DNA of 64,000 nucleotides from positions 1-64,000 of the forward strand of contig CAYYYS010000012.1 of assembly GCA_964476155.1 (NCBI GenBank), in the 5' to 3' direction. The notes below the pieces were generated by a model. It was not told where the DNA came from, did no database searches, and was given only the letters and a program-made list of their open reading frames with translations. A program made the translations under genes and the position numbers. The number at the start of each line of letters is the position of its first letter. The first letter of the stretch is position 1. Below, one piece after another: positions 1-9,830 of the stretch. This DNA is from JAHIYU01 sp964476155. Lineage in GTDB: Bacteria > Krumholzibacteriota > Krumholzibacteriia > LZORAL124-64-63.

Positions 1-57
1 CCGGCGGGATCGGAGTGGACGCGGCGGGACAGGGGGAATCGCTCAATTTAGGACCCC

Positions 58-3000
58 CTAAACCCTAAAATACCCCGCCCCCAAACAATGCACCACCAGC
101 GCACTAACACTCTGCTCCGGCTCCATCAACCACTCCTCCGTCAACCCCAACCCGATCCGCCCCCAGTCCAACATCTCCGCCAACACCCGCTGATCCGCCA
201 ACTCCGGACAAGCCGGATACCCGAACGAATACCGGCACCCCCGGTACCGCCCCTTGATCATCTGCGCCGGGTCGGGATCATCATCCTGGGCCAGCCCCAA
301 CTCATCCCGCATCCGCGCGTGCACCAGCTCCGCCAACGCTTCGGCGCTCTCCACCGCGAACCCGTGGGCCAGCAGATACGCCTGGTAGTCGTCGCCCTCG
401 AACAGCGTCCGGCAATACGCGGTCGCCTCCGGTCCCATGGTGACGGCCATCACGCCCAGCGTGTCGCGACCTTCGTTCAGCGACGGGAAGTAGTCGGCGA
501 TACACCGCCCCGGCGATTTGGCCTGACGCGGGAAGTCCAGCCGCCAGCGAGGCTCGGGCGCGCCGCTGTCGTCCCAAATCAACAACGCGTTTCCGTCCCG
601 AGCAGTGGAGAACCACCCATGCACCGCCGCGGGTCGTAGCCATCCCTCGGTGCGCGCCGATTCCTTCAACCGCGCCCAGGCCGGCTCGACCTCTTCGCGC
701 ATCAATCGCTCGTAGTCCGCCTTCGGCATTCCGGCTCGCGTGTACCCCCAGCGGCCCTTGACCAGGGCGGCCTTGTTGATCAATGGCCAGACTTCATCGA
801 GATCTATGTCGGTGGTCACACGATTTCCCGAAAACGGCGGCGCGATGGGGTCGACCGCCTCGATATCGGAGATAGTTGCTTTGACAACTATCTCGTTTTT
901 TTGTCCGCCAACACTCGCCTCCCGCGCCTCGGCGGCCGGCGCCTCTCCCCGGCTCACCGCGTCCACCAGCGCCAGCCCGTCGAACGCGTCCCGCGCGTAA
1001 TAGACCGGCCCCTTGTAGACCCGCCGCAGGTCGCGCTCCACATACGACTTCGTCAGGGCCGCGCCGCCCAGCACCACCGGCACGTCCACGCCCGCGGCAT
1101 TGAACGCCTCCAGATTGTCGCGCATCACGATCGTCGACTTCACCAGCAACCCGCTCATCCCCACCACGTCCGGCCCGTCGCGCTTGATGACCTCGATCAG
1201 ATGCTCCACCGGCACCTTGATACCCAGGTTGTCCACGCTGAACCCGTTGTTCGTCAGAATGATGTCGACGAGGTTCTTGCCGATGTCGTGCACGTCGCCG
1301 CGCACCGTGGCGATCACGAAACGGCCCCGCGCACTGGCCTCGCTCTGCTCCATGTGCGGCTCCAGGTGACGTACCGCCGCCTTCATGGTCTCGGCGCTCT
1401 TCAGCACGAACGGCAACTGCAGCCGGCCGGCCCCGAACAGCTCGCCGACGGTCTTCATGCCCGCCAACAGGATGTCATTGATGATCGCCAGCGGTGCGTG
1501 CGCGTCCAATGCCTCATCGAGATCGGCGGCCAGGCCCGACCCGTCCCCTGCCACGATCCGTTCCCGCAGGCGTTCCTCGACCGGAAGATCGGCGGCCACG
1601 GTGCGCTTGGCCGACACGCCTTCCGAGGCGAGAAGCACACCGAGAGCCTCGGCGTCGCCGTCGATCAGGCGGCCGCAGGCCTCGTGCAATTCAACGGGCA
1701 CATCGCCCGTGCCCAGGATCTTGCCCGCGTGCATGATGGCCGCGTCGAGGCCCGCGTCCAGCGCCCGTTGCAGGAACACGCTGTTGAGCACACGCCGCAC
1801 CTTGGCCTTCAGACCGAAGCTCACGTTGCTCACGCCCAGCAGGGTGCGCGCGCCAGGGATCTCGCGTTTGATCAGGCTGATGCCTTCGAGGGTCGCCAGA
1901 GCGCTTTCGGTATAGTCGGGATCGCCGCTGCCCAGGGTGAACGTTAGCGGGTCGAAGAGCAGATCCGACGGGGCGAGTCCGAACTCGGCGGCCAGATCGG
2001 CCAGGCGCTTCGCCACCTCGAGCTTGCGTTCCGGAGTCTGCGCCATCCCCTGTTCGTCGATGCACAGGGCGACGACCGCCGCGCCGTAGTCGCGACACAG
2101 TGCCAGCACCTGGCGCGCCCGGTCGGGGCCGTCCTCCAGGTTCACCGAGTTGATGATGCTGCGGCCGCCCAGTCGTTGCAGCGCCGCTTCGGCGGCCACC
2201 GGATCAGTCGTGTCGATCATCACCGGCAGCTGGATCTCGGTATTGAGTCGCGACGTGAAGGCCGCCATGTCCGCCGGCTCGTCGCGCCCTACGTAAGCCA
2301 CGCATACGTCCAGGGCGTGGGCGCCCTCGTTCTGCTGCTTCACGGCCAGGCCGACCATCCCTTCGAGGTCGTCGGCGGCCTGCAATTCGCGGAATTTCTT
2401 CGAGCCGTTCGCGTTGGTGCGCTCGCCGACGATCAGCGGGCGCGGCTCCTGGTCCAGCGACACGCGGCTGTACAGGGACGACAGGGCGCCGCCACCCGCG
2501 ACCTCGCGCACGGGCGCGGGCCGTTCGCCGATCCGTTCGCACAGCGCCGCGAGATGCTTTGGCTCGGTGCCGCAACACCCGCCCACGAAACCCACGCCGA
2601 ACGTTTCGACATAATCCGTGAGCGCGGCGGCGAAGTCGTCGGGCGTGAGGTCGTAGACCATCCGGCCGTCGTCGTTGCGCGGCATACCGGCGTTGGGCAT
2701 GATGCTCACCGGCACGGGGCTGCGCCGACAGAGCGTGCGCACGTGATCACGCATCTGCTCGGGACCCGTGGCGCAGTTGAGGCCGATGAAGTCCGGGTGC
2801 AAGGGCAGCACGGCGGTCACCGCGGCGGACGGTTCGGTCCCCAGCAGCATGGCGCCGGTGGTCTCGACGGTGATCTGCAGGCCAATGGGTACCGTACGGC
2901 CCAATCGCGCAAACACCCGGCGTACACCGGCCAACGCGGCGCGCAGCTGCAACAGATCCTGGCAAGTTTCGATCATCAGGAGGTCACAGCCCCCCTCGAG

Positions 3001-3438
3001 CAACCCTTCGGCCATGGGCTCGTAGGCGGCGGCCAGGTCGGCGAACGCGATGTGTCCGAGACTGGGCAGCTTGGTGCCGGGACCCATCGACCCCGCCACG
3101 AAGCGCGGGCGGCCGTCGGCGGCGTGATCGTAGGCTACCTTGCGCGCGATGGTCGCGGCCTCCCGGGACAACCGCTGCGCTTCGTCGCCCAGGCCGAATT
3201 CGTCGAGCACCACTGAGAAGGCGCCAAAGGTGTTGGTCTCTACCACATCGCAGCCGGCCTTGAAGAACGCGTCGTGGATGTCGGCGATCAGATCGGGCCG
3301 CGTGATGTTGAGCCACTCGTTCAGGCCTTCGTGCCCGGCGAAGTCGTCGAGCGTGGGCGCGCGGAACTGGATGCTGGTGCCCATGGCGCCGTCGCACACC
3401 AGCACGCGCTCGTTCAGGGCTTTGAGAAAATCGGCCAT
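58..3438 (-). CDS. metH: Cobalamin-dependent methionine synthase
   Basis: Methylates homocysteine to methionine using methyl-tetrahydrofolate and a cobalamin carrier, in the cytoplasm. All four modules are present in 1126 residues, slightly shorter than the E. coli enzyme. The homocysteine domain (about 1-310) has the zinc ligands C222, C288 and C289 (GLNCATGP, GGCCGT). A pterin-binding barrel follows (about 330-600). The B12 cap and Rossmann domain carry GDVHDIGKN, which supplies the cobalt-ligating His. The reactivation domain near the C-terminus has the AdoMet-binding RYSFGYPACPE. It is divergent from the methylenetetrahydrofolate reductase gene, which makes its folate substrate; the short gap shows no riboswitch. 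The ORF is complete. Confidence 0.97.
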   Translation of the reverse strand: MADFLKALNERVLVCDGAMGTSIQFRAPTLDDFAGHEGLNEWLNITRPDLIADIHDAFFKAGCDVVETNTFGAFSVVLDEFGLGDEAQRLSREAATIARKVAYDHAADGRPRFVAGSMGPGTKLPSLGHIAFADLAAAYEPMAEGLLEGGCDLLMIETCQDLLQLRAALAGVRRVFARLGRTVPIGLQITVETTGAMLLGTEPSAAVTAVLPLHPDFIGLNCATGPEQMRDHVRTLCRRSPVPVSIMPNAGMPRNDDGRMVYDLTPDDFAAALTDYVETFGVGFVGGCCGTEPKHLAALCERIGERPAPVREVAGGGALSSLYSRVSLDQEPRPLIVGERTNANGSKKFRELQAADDLEGMVGLAVKQQNEGAHALDVCVAYVGRDEPADMAAFTSRLNTEIQLPVMIDTTDPVAAEAALQRLGGRSIINSVNLEDGPDRARQVLALCRDYGAAVVALCIDEQGMAQTPERKLEVAKRLADLAAEFGLAPSDLLFDPLTFTLGSGDPDYTESALATLEGISLIKREIPGARTLLGVSNVSFGLKAKVRRVLNSVFLQRALDAGLDAAIMHAGKILGTGDVPVELHEACGRLIDGDAEALGVLLASEGVSAKRTVAADLPVEERLRERIVAGDGSGLAADLDEALDAHAPLAIINDILLAGMKTVGELFGAGRLQLPFVLKSAETMKAAVRHLEPHMEQSEASARGRFVIATVRGDVHDIGKNLVDIILTNNGFSVDNLGIKVPVEHLIEVIKRDGPDVVGMSGLLVKSTIVMRDNLEAFNAAGVDVPVVLGGAALTKSYVERDLRRVYKGPVYYARDAFDGLALVDAVSRGEAPAAEAREASVGGQKNEIVVKATISDIEAVDPIAPPFSGNRVTTDIDLDEVWPLINKAALVKGRWGYTRAGMPKADYERLMREEVEPAWARLKESARTEGWLRPAAVHGWFSTARDGNALLIWDDSGAPEPRWRLDFPRQAKSPGRCIADYFPSLNEGRDTLGVMAVTMGPEATAYCRTLFEGDDYQAYLLAHGFAVESAEALAELVHARMRDELGLAQDDDPDPAQMIKGRYRGCRYSFGYPACPELADQRVLAEMLDWGRIGLGLTEEWLMEPEQSVSALVVHCLGAGYFRV

Positions 3439-3549
3439 CGTCGTCCCCGGTCGTAGAGTAGAGTCGACATCCTAACGCCTTTTACGAATGATTCCAACCG
3501 CGCCCGCGTGTTAGGGTCCGATGGCCGTACCCATACCGAAAGGCCCGAC

Positions 3550-4497
3550 TTGAAAATTGGCGAGACCCTGGCCGCGCGACGCGACCCCTTCTTCAGCTTC
3601 GAACTCACGCCGCCCGAACGCGGCATGAGCATCAGCGACGTGACCGAGATCGTGGATCTGCTGATCCCGTACCATCCGTTGTTCATCGACGTGACCAACC
3701 ACGCCGCCGACTCCTGGTTCGAGGCGCTGAACGAAAATTCCTTCCTGCGCCACATCACGCGCAAGCGGCCGGGCACCCTCGGCCTGTGCGCCGCGCTCAA
3801 GTATCGCTATGACGTGGAGACCGTCCCGCACCTGCTGTGCCACGGTTTTACCCAGGAGGAGACCGAGGACGCGCTGATCGAGCTGTCGTTCCTGGACATC
3901 CACAACGTGTTGGTGGTACGTGGCGACACGACCGACTGGAAGGAGGTCCGCCGCGGCGCGCGCAACAAGTTCGCCATCGACGTCGTGCGCCAGATCGTGG
4001 ACATGAACAACGGCCGCTATCTGCACAAGCTGACCGACGCGCAGCACACCGACTTCTGCATCGGCGTGGCCGGTTATCCCGAAAAGCACTACGAGGCGCC
4101 CAGCCTGTCCTACGACATCAAGTACCTGAAGGAAAAGGTCGACGCCGGCGCGGACTACATCATCACCCAGATGTTCTTCCGCAACGCGCCCTACTTCGAG
4201 TTCGTGGACCGGTGCCGGGACGCGGGTATTACCGTGCCCATCATTCCTGGGTTGAAGGTGGTCGGCCGTCGCAGCCTGCTGAAAAACATCCCGCGTAATT
4301 TCTACGTGGACCTGCCCGACGACCTGGTCGAAGCGATCACCGGGGCCGACGGCGCCGCGGCGGTCGGCGCCATCGGGGTCGAACACGCGGTGGCGCAGGC
4401 GCGCGAGCTGCTCGAAGACGGCGCGCCCGGTATCCACTTCTTCGTCTACAACGACGCCACCCTCACGGCCGAGGTGCTCAAGCGCCTCGGCATTTGA
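3550..4497 (+). CDS. metF: Methylenetetrahydrofolate reductase family protein
   Basis: Reduces 5,10-methylene-THF to 5-methyl-THF, the methyl donor for the divergent metH. The N-terminus has the family strand FFSFELTPPERG, and the barrel continues with ADYIITQMFF (flavin and folate site) and IIPGLKVVGR. I chose a TTG start at 3550 because GAAAGG lies a few bases upstream and the encoded LKIGETLAARRD is where family members begin. A GTG at 3508 would add 14 residues that look unlike the family. At about 315 residues it matches bacterial MetF, and it lacks the eukaryotic regulatory domain. The next gene starts one base after its stop. Confidence 0.92.
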   Translation: MKIGETLAARRDPFFSFELTPPERGMSISDVTEIVDLLIPYHPLFIDVTNHAADSWFEALNENSFLRHITRKRPGTLGLCAALKYRYDVETVPHLLCHGFTQEETEDALIELSFLDIHNVLVVRGDTTDWKEVRRGARNKFAIDVVRQIVDMNNGRYLHKLTDAQHTDFCIGVAGYPEKHYEAPSLSYDIKYLKEKVDAGADYIITQMFFRNAPYFEFVDRCRDAGITVPIIPGLKVVGRRSLLKNIPRNFYVDLPDDLVEAITGADGAAAVGAIGVEHAVAQARELLEDGAPGIHFFVYNDATLTAEVLKRLGI

Positions 4498-4498
4498 G

Positions 4499-5386
4499 AT
4501 GTCCGGCCAACGCAAGGCTACACTGTTTGCTCTTGCGGCTGTCCTGCTCTGGTCGACCGTCGCGACAGCGTTCAAGCTGGCGTTGCGCCATACCGGCCCC
4601 GTACAGCTCCTCGCCTACGCCAGTGTGGTCTCGCTCGTCGTGTTGGCCGGGATCGTCACCGCCCAGGGCAAGTGGGGGCTGTTGCGCAAGGCCGACCGCA
4701 AACAGCTGGCGCCTGTCGCGGCGCTCGGGCTGCTCAACCCCCTCGCCTACTACCTGGTCCTCTTCGCCGCCTACGACCGCCTGCCCGCACAGGTGGCCCA
4801 GCCCCTGAACTACACCTGGGCCTTGACGATGACCTGGCTGGCGGTACCGCTGCTCGGTCACAAGCTGCGCGCCCGCGACCTCGTCGCCGGACTCGTCTGC
4901 TATACGGGCGTGTTGATCATCAGCACCGGCGGCGATGTCCGCGCCCTGCGTTTCGACGATACGCTCGGCGTGGCGCTGGCCCTGGGCAGCACGCTGCTGT
5001 GGGCGCTCTACTGGCTGGGCAATGCGCGCAGCAGGCTGGACCCGGTGGTCGGCCTGCTGGTGAACTTCGCGGTCGGCACTCCCCTGGTCTTCGTGTACGC
5101 CCTGCTCTTCGCCGACTTGCGTATCGGCGGGCCGGGACTACTGGGCGCGGTCTATGTAGGCGCGGTGGAGATGGGGTTCACGTTCGTGCTGTGGCTGACG
5201 GCCCTGAAGCTGACCACCTCGACGGCCCGTATCGCCAACCTCATCTTTCTGGCGCCGTTCCTGTCGCTGCTGTTCATCCAGTTCGTGCTGGGCGAAGCGG
5301 TGCGGGGGGCGACACCGGTGGGGCTGGTGTTGATCGTGGGCGGGCTTATCCTGCAGGGCCGGGGGCGGCCCGAGACCCGGACTTGA
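4499..5386 (+). CDS. EamA/DMT-superfamily permease
   Basis: A 295-residue inner-membrane protein with about ten hydrophobic segments arranged as two EamA repeats, beginning KATLFALAAVLLWSTVATAFK, the typical first helix of drug/metabolite transporters. The second repeat begins near DDTLGVALALGSTLLWALYW. The substrate cannot be read from sequence. It starts one base after metF ends, so the two are probably co-transcribed. That position makes export or uptake of a methionine-related metabolite possible, but this is only inference. Confidence 0.85.
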   Translation: MSGQRKATLFALAAVLLWSTVATAFKLALRHTGPVQLLAYASVVSLVVLAGIVTAQGKWGLLRKADRKQLAPVAALGLLNPLAYYLVLFAAYDRLPAQVAQPLNYTWALTMTWLAVPLLGHKLRARDLVAGLVCYTGVLIISTGGDVRALRFDDTLGVALALGSTLLWALYWLGNARSRLDPVVGLLVNFAVGTPLVFVYALLFADLRIGGPGLLGAVYVGAVEMGFTFVLWLTALKLTTSTARIANLIFLAPFLSLLFIQFVLGEAVRGATPVGLVLIVGGLILQGRGRPETRT

Positions 5387-5405
5387 CATATTTGACAACG
5401 GCCCC

Positions 5406-5570
5406 TCAAGCGGCGGAATCGTCGTCAGTTCCCTCTGCAAGAACGACCGGCAGGCCGCGAAAGAGGCCCTCGAACACGGCGTTCTTGAAATAATCCGCAA
5501 GCCGACGGGGCACGGTGTCCAGGAATCGATCATCATACTCAGGGCCAACCTGGCGGGTGCGATCACGCAT
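5406..5570 (-). CDS. Small hypothetical protein, 54 residues
   Basis: A short minus-strand ORF encoding a mostly charged peptide that starts MRDRTRQVGPEYDDRFLDTV and ends EGTDDDSAA. The start is supported by AGGGAAG eight bases upstream on the minus strand. A longer frame up to 5627 exists but has no better start. It has no signal peptide, membrane segment or motif I recognise. It is convergent with the EamA gene and divergent from the methyltransferase gene. It could be spurious; the good ribosome-binding site and typical codon use are the only support. Confidence 0.45.
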   Translation of the reverse strand: MRDRTRQVGPEYDDRFLDTVPRRLADYFKNAVFEGLFRGLPVVLAEGTDDDSAA

Positions 5571-5671
5571 GAATGTGGCTTCCCTCGACCAGAGTCCCAA
5601 CGATTTCAGGGTTGACCTGTGGTTCATTCGTGGTTACCTCCCGCTATACCGATCGTGAAGGAGAATCCGCC

Positions 5672-6334
5672 TTGGCCACCATGACCCACGACGCCATCAA
5701 CGCAATACAGCAGGTGCTCGACGACCACTTGCGCAACCTCGGCCGTCCCGCCACCGTGCTGGAGGCCGGGTGTGGCCGACTCAAGCATTTCGACTATCCC
5801 GACGACGCCGTCATCGCCGGCCTGGACATCTCCCGGGAACAGCTCGACCTCAACGACCACGTTCAGGAACACTTCCTGGGCGACGTGCAGACCTGGGAGA
5901 CCGACCGTACCTGGGACGCGGTGGTCAGCATGTATGTCCTCGAGCACCTGGACGACCCGGCGCGAACGGTCCGTAACATGATCGACTGGACCAGCCCCGG
6001 CGGCCTGGTGATCATCGGCCTGCCCAACCTGTGGTCGCTGCGCGGGCTGATCACCAAGCTCACGCCGTTCTGGTTTCACGAACTGGTCTACAAGCAGGTC
6101 TACCAGCGCGACATGCCGCCCTTCCCCACCGCCCTGAAGCTCGACTCGACACCCGCCAACGTGCGCGAACAACTCGCCGACTGCGAATTCGTCATGGAGG
6201 ACTGGGCACAGGAACGCATCCGCATGCCCTTCGCCCTCGCTTACGAAGGCCTGATCTGGGTGGGTAGGATTCTCTCGCTCGGACAATGGCGACCCGAGGA
6301 CATGAACTACTACGTGGTGGCGCGCCGTACCTGA
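5672..6334 (+). CDS. Class I SAM-dependent methyltransferase
   Basis: A Rossmann-fold methyltransferase of about 220 residues. Motif I is VLEAGCGRLKHF, followed by AGLDISREQLDLN (acidic ribose-binding strand) and a VSMYVLEHLDDP motif of the UbiE/type 11 kind. The C-terminal half contains aromatic, possibly membrane-apposed helices (LITKLTPFWFHELVYKQVY). I chose the TTG at 5672 because AAGGAGA lies seven bases upstream; the ATG at 5681 lacks this spacing. The substrate is unknown. It is followed by the terminator hairpin of the opposing protease gene. Confidence 0.85.
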   Translation: MATMTHDAINAIQQVLDDHLRNLGRPATVLEAGCGRLKHFDYPDDAVIAGLDISREQLDLNDHVQEHFLGDVQTWETDRTWDAVVSMYVLEHLDDPARTVRNMIDWTSPGGLVIIGLPNLWSLRGLITKLTPFWFHELVYKQVYQRDMPPFPTALKLDSTPANVREQLADCEFVMEDWAQERIRMPFALAYEGLIWVGRILSLGQWRPEDMNYYVVARRT

Positions 6335-6365
6335 TGTCGGGAACGAGCAACACGTCCCGTCAAAA

Positions 6366-6395
6366 AGCGGCCCCGGGCAAATACCCGGGGCCGCT
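6366..6395 (-). terminator. Intrinsic terminator of the subtilase gene
   Basis: A perfect 12-bp inverted repeat AGCGGCCCCGGG / CCCGGGGCCGCT with a 6-base loop. On the minus strand it is followed by TTTT. It lies 25 bases beyond the protease stop codon. Confidence 0.85.
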
Positions 6396-6419
6396 GACGG
6401 ATTCGACTTCCGTTCCAGA

Positions 6420-9400
6420 TCAACGCACCAGCATCATCTTGCGGGTGGTCGTATTGTCGTTGGTCATCACCCGATAGAGATACATGCCCGACGGCATGGC
6501 GTCGCCGTTGTCGTTGCGACCGCTCCAGATCACGGTGTGGGTGCCGGGAGCGTATTCGCGGTTGGCAAGCATCGCCACGAGCTGGCCCTTCAGGTCGTAG
6601 ACACCGAGGCGCACGTGGCCGTCACGGCCGGTCGTGAACTCGATGGTGGTCTGCGGATTGAAAGGGTTTGGCATGTTCTGGGCCAGAAGAGGCGCACCCG
6701 GCACGCCGTCGGCGACCGGGGTCAGGCCGCTGAGATCAACAACCAGGGCCGCTTCGGCATTGACGTAGAAGTCGGCCTGATCCTCGCCCCAGACCATCGC
6801 GAAGTCCATCGTCAGCGAATCGCCGACGGCGATGGTGAACGGGCCGGTCGAAGCCGTGACCGACCAGTCGTCGCCGGTCAGGCCGGTGGGCGTATTGATC
6901 TGCCCCGAGAGTGATTGCCATTTGACTCGGTCGGTGACAAAGCCGTTCGGGTAGACATCCGTGGGATTGTTGATGCAGTGGAGGTTGGCCACGGGGCCGT
7001 CACCCAGCACGGTGATGCCGTAGTGCGGAGTTCCGGCATTGGTGAACATGACACTCGACCGTCTGGCCGGCAGCGTCGTGGACGAGTTGGCGCCGGCGTC
7101 GTCGATGTCGAAGTCGCAGAAGATGCCGCCGTAGTAATCGACGATATCGACCGCACTGTTGTTCCGCACCGTGTAGCGCATGACGACGAAGTCGTCGTTG
7201 GGCGCGTCGGTAAAGGCGAAACTTTCCTGGGTCACCACGACATCCAGGGGCGTGAGGTTGCCGCTGTCGTCGAAGATGGCCTGGAAATCCTGGTCGGAAA
7301 CATCGTTTCCGGCATCCATGACGCGTCCGTTGGGCGTGGTCGTCACGACCCACTCGTAGGGATTGGTCTCTGCGTAGTCGTGGTTGCACAGCGTACCCCG
7401 ACTGTTGCCACCCCAGAAGGAGCCGATGTACAACCCGTTCTGGCCGGCGGGTCCAAAGCCGTCGCCTTCGGACTGGTCGGAGCTCATGAAGCCCAACGAG
7501 CCCATGTCCGTGACCGTCAGCAGGACGTTGTTCGCGTCATGGGTCTTCCACTCGGGCAAGCCCACGAAATACTCCACGTCGAAGATCTTTTCGTAGCCGT
7601 TCTGGGCGGTAACCGTCAGCAGCATGGTGAAGGCTTCGCCCTGCGCGGCGCCCCCGTCGGCGGTCAGGCTGAAGACATCGCCGGTGTTGTCGGCAGTGCC
7701 GCCACCCTGGACGATGGTGCCGTAGGCCGCTGCCCCGTCAGTAACCGTCACCGGGTCGCCGGCTTCCACGGCCAAGGCGCCCGCGACGCTCGTGCCGTCG
7801 GTGTTGGGGCTGTTGTTGACCAGCGTGAAGACGATGTCGAAATCCTCGCCCGGATCGATAACGCCGTCGGCGTTGTTGTCGAGGATCTCATAGCTCAGCC
7901 AGGACAGGTGGGGGGTCGTCGGCAACGGCACGGCGATGACCGCGGCGTTACAGTCGATGCGGCCCGAACCATATTGGTTGTCTTTGCCGGCGGCACCCAA
8001 AGGCAACGCGGTCTGTTCCATGATCGAGTCCATGCCCGCGGGCGACAGGCTCGGATTCTTCGACAGCATCAACGCGGCGAGACCCGCAGCGTGCGGACAC
8101 GACATCGAGGTGCCGCTCCAGGAGTTGCCGGAGTAGCCGTTGGGAATGGTCAGGGAGTTGACGTTCACGCCGGGCGCGCACACGTCGGGCTTGATCAGGC
8201 CGTCGCCCGGGTTGTAGGGCCAGTCATACCACGGCGCCACGTTGCCCCAGTGCACGGGGCCGGTCGAGGACGAGCCGTAGGGGCCGTCGCTATAGTAACC
8301 CGTGCCGCCCACGGCGACCACGCCGCCGGTCGACGTGTAGGGCGTCCCGGCCAGGGGATTCCAGGGCGCGGGACAACGCGCGGTCAACCCCAGTTCGATG
8401 GGCGGGTTGTAGGCGTAGTGGTCGTTGCCCGCGGAGTTGAAGAGCAGGATGCCCGCCACGCGCAGCACGTTCGTGTTCACGCGCTCGGCCCTCATGTACG
8501 AAGCCGGCAGGTCGCCGGGCACGCCCAGCGACATGGTGATCACGCGTGCGCCGTTGATCAGCAGATAGTCGTAGCCTTCCCAGATCATGCCCAGGGTGCC
8601 GCTGCCGCTGCTGTCCTGCGACTTGATGGCCATGATCTTGGCGTCGGGCGCGACACCGGTCACGGTACCGTTGGTGCCGTCGCCGGCGACGGTGCCCGCG
8701 GTGTGGGTGCCGTGGCCCGGACTGGCGGAATCGTCGTTGGGATCGCCGTCATCGTCGCCCACGTCGTAGCCGTGGATGTCGTCGACGTAGCCGTTGCCGT
8801 CGTCGTCGATGGCGTTGCCGGCGATCTCACCAGTGTTGGTCCACAGGTTGTTGGCGATGTCGGGATGGGTCAGCCAGACACCAGAGTCGATATGGCCCAC
8901 GACAATGTCGGTGCCCGTGTAACCCAGGTCCCAGGTATGGTCGGCGTCGATCCACTCGATGCTCCAGGCGTTGCCCTTCTCGGTGGCATCGGCGGCCGCG
9001 TCTTCGGGCGGCTTACTGACGCAACTGCCGAGAGTCAGGGCCGTCGGATCGAAGCTCTTGTCGTGATGCAGGACACCGGACACGGCCTTGTCGGCCGCCA
9101 GCGCCTCGAGAGCCGCCGCGTCGGCGCGGAAGTTCACGGCGTTGGCCACCAGCAGGGTACGAACCTGCTCGATGCGGCCCAGGCCCTTCGCGGCCTCGAG
9201 ACCGGCGAGCGTGCCGGCATGGACGCGATCAAACTGGTGGCGCAGAACGTCGACGACGGCCGCGCGGCGCTCCTGATGCGTGGCGCCGGCCAGGTCGGCG
9301 TCCAGGGCCGCCATGTCGGGGCGATCATCAAGCAACAACAGGACCCGGACAGTCTCACCGGCAGCCTTGCCGGCCAGGATGTCCTGGAGGTCGGGGGCGA

Positions 9401-9476
9401 TTTCCGCGGCGGGCGCGACGGCGGTCACCGTCAAAGCCAGCAACAGGAACAGGGGCGTGATTAGCCTACGCAACAT
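6420..9476 (-). CDS. Secreted subtilisin-like serine protease with C-terminal sorting domain
   Basis: A 1018-residue exported S8 peptidase. Residues 1-24 form a signal peptide. About 35-140 resemble an I9-type propeptide. The catalytic domain has D197 (VVGHIDSGV), H255 (GHGTHTAG), oxyanion N351 (NSAGND) and S457 (SGTSMSCPHAAG). Beta-sandwich-like segments follow, with calcium-type DNNADGVIDPGEDFD near 540. The last 85 residues are the sorting domain, starting MPNPFNPQTTIEF and ending MMLVR, as in the other cargo proteins here. It probably acts at or outside the outer membrane in protein degradation. It is a single-gene unit with its own terminator. Confidence 0.95.
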   Translation of the reverse strand: MLRRLITPLFLLLALTVTAVAPAAEIAPDLQDILAGKAAGETVRVLLLLDDRPDMAALDADLAGATHQERRAAVVDVLRHQFDRVHAGTLAGLEAAKGLGRIEQVRTLLVANAVNFRADAAALEALAADKAVSGVLHHDKSFDPTALTLGSCVSKPPEDAAADATEKGNAWSIEWIDADHTWDLGYTGTDIVVGHIDSGVWLTHPDIANNLWTNTGEIAGNAIDDDGNGYVDDIHGYDVGDDDGDPNDDSASPGHGTHTAGTVAGDGTNGTVTGVAPDAKIMAIKSQDSSGSGTLGMIWEGYDYLLINGARVITMSLGVPGDLPASYMRAERVNTNVLRVAGILLFNSAGNDHYAYNPPIELGLTARCPAPWNPLAGTPYTSTGGVVAVGGTGYYSDGPYGSSSTGPVHWGNVAPWYDWPYNPGDGLIKPDVCAPGVNVNSLTIPNGYSGNSWSGTSMSCPHAAGLAALMLSKNPSLSPAGMDSIMEQTALPLGAAGKDNQYGSGRIDCNAAVIAVPLPTTPHLSWLSYEILDNNADGVIDPGEDFDIVFTLVNNSPNTDGTSVAGALAVEAGDPVTVTDGAAAYGTIVQGGGTADNTGDVFSLTADGGAAQGEAFTMLLTVTAQNGYEKIFDVEYFVGLPEWKTHDANNVLLTVTDMGSLGFMSSDQSEGDGFGPAGQNGLYIGSFWGGNSRGTLCNHDYAETNPYEWVVTTTPNGRVMDAGNDVSDQDFQAIFDDSGNLTPLDVVVTQESFAFTDAPNDDFVVMRYTVRNNSAVDIVDYYGGIFCDFDIDDAGANSSTTLPARRSSVMFTNAGTPHYGITVLGDGPVANLHCINNPTDVYPNGFVTDRVKWQSLSGQINTPTGLTGDDWSVTASTGPFTIAVGDSLTMDFAMVWGEDQADFYVNAEAALVVDLSGLTPVADGVPGAPLLAQNMPNPFNPQTTIEFTTGRDGHVRLGVYDLKGQLVAMLANREYAPGTHTVIWSGRNDNGDAMPSGMYLYRVMTNDNTTTRKMMLVR

Positions 9477-9830
9477 GGCGGCTTCTCCTTAAGTCAGGGG
9501 CAGGGTCCGTACGCGAGACGCACGGATCCTAGTGCAGGCATCTGGATGGCGGGGCGGGATGGAGTCTGTCTATCTCCCTCTCAGACGCATTTCTCCCAAA
9601 TTTCTCGTATAGGATAGCAAATTTGAGGGGGGAATACAACGGGGGCGCTCTTCGGGGGCGCTCTTCGAAACGATTCAGGAAGGTGCGGGCGGCGGCGTTA
9701 TCACATCACTCGGCCGCCAAGGAGACACGCAGAATGTGTTCTGTGAACATGCGTGAGATCTTTCCCACCTGTTGCCATCAAAACGTCCAAATAAGCAAAA
9801 GTCTACACGCGTACGCTTTGAAATCGAATA
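9477..9830. other. Intergenic region with a 13-bp tandem duplication
   Basis: A 354-base stretch between the protease start and the trpF remnant. It holds the protease 5' region and an exact tandem duplication of GGGGGCGCTCTTC at 9641-9653 and 9654-9666. Two overlapping plus-strand frames exist but have no ribosome-binding site or protein-like composition, so no gene is called. Part of it is probably decayed DNA downstream of the trpF remnant. Confidence 0.6.

Noticed and set aside
1..57. Gene fragment before metH
   Set aside because: Only 57 bases lie beyond the metH stop and no protein-like frame or clear hairpin is visible.
3439..3549. SAM or cobalamin riboswitch upstream of metH or metF
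   Set aside because: The divergent gap is too short and shows none of the conserved boxes or a terminator stem.
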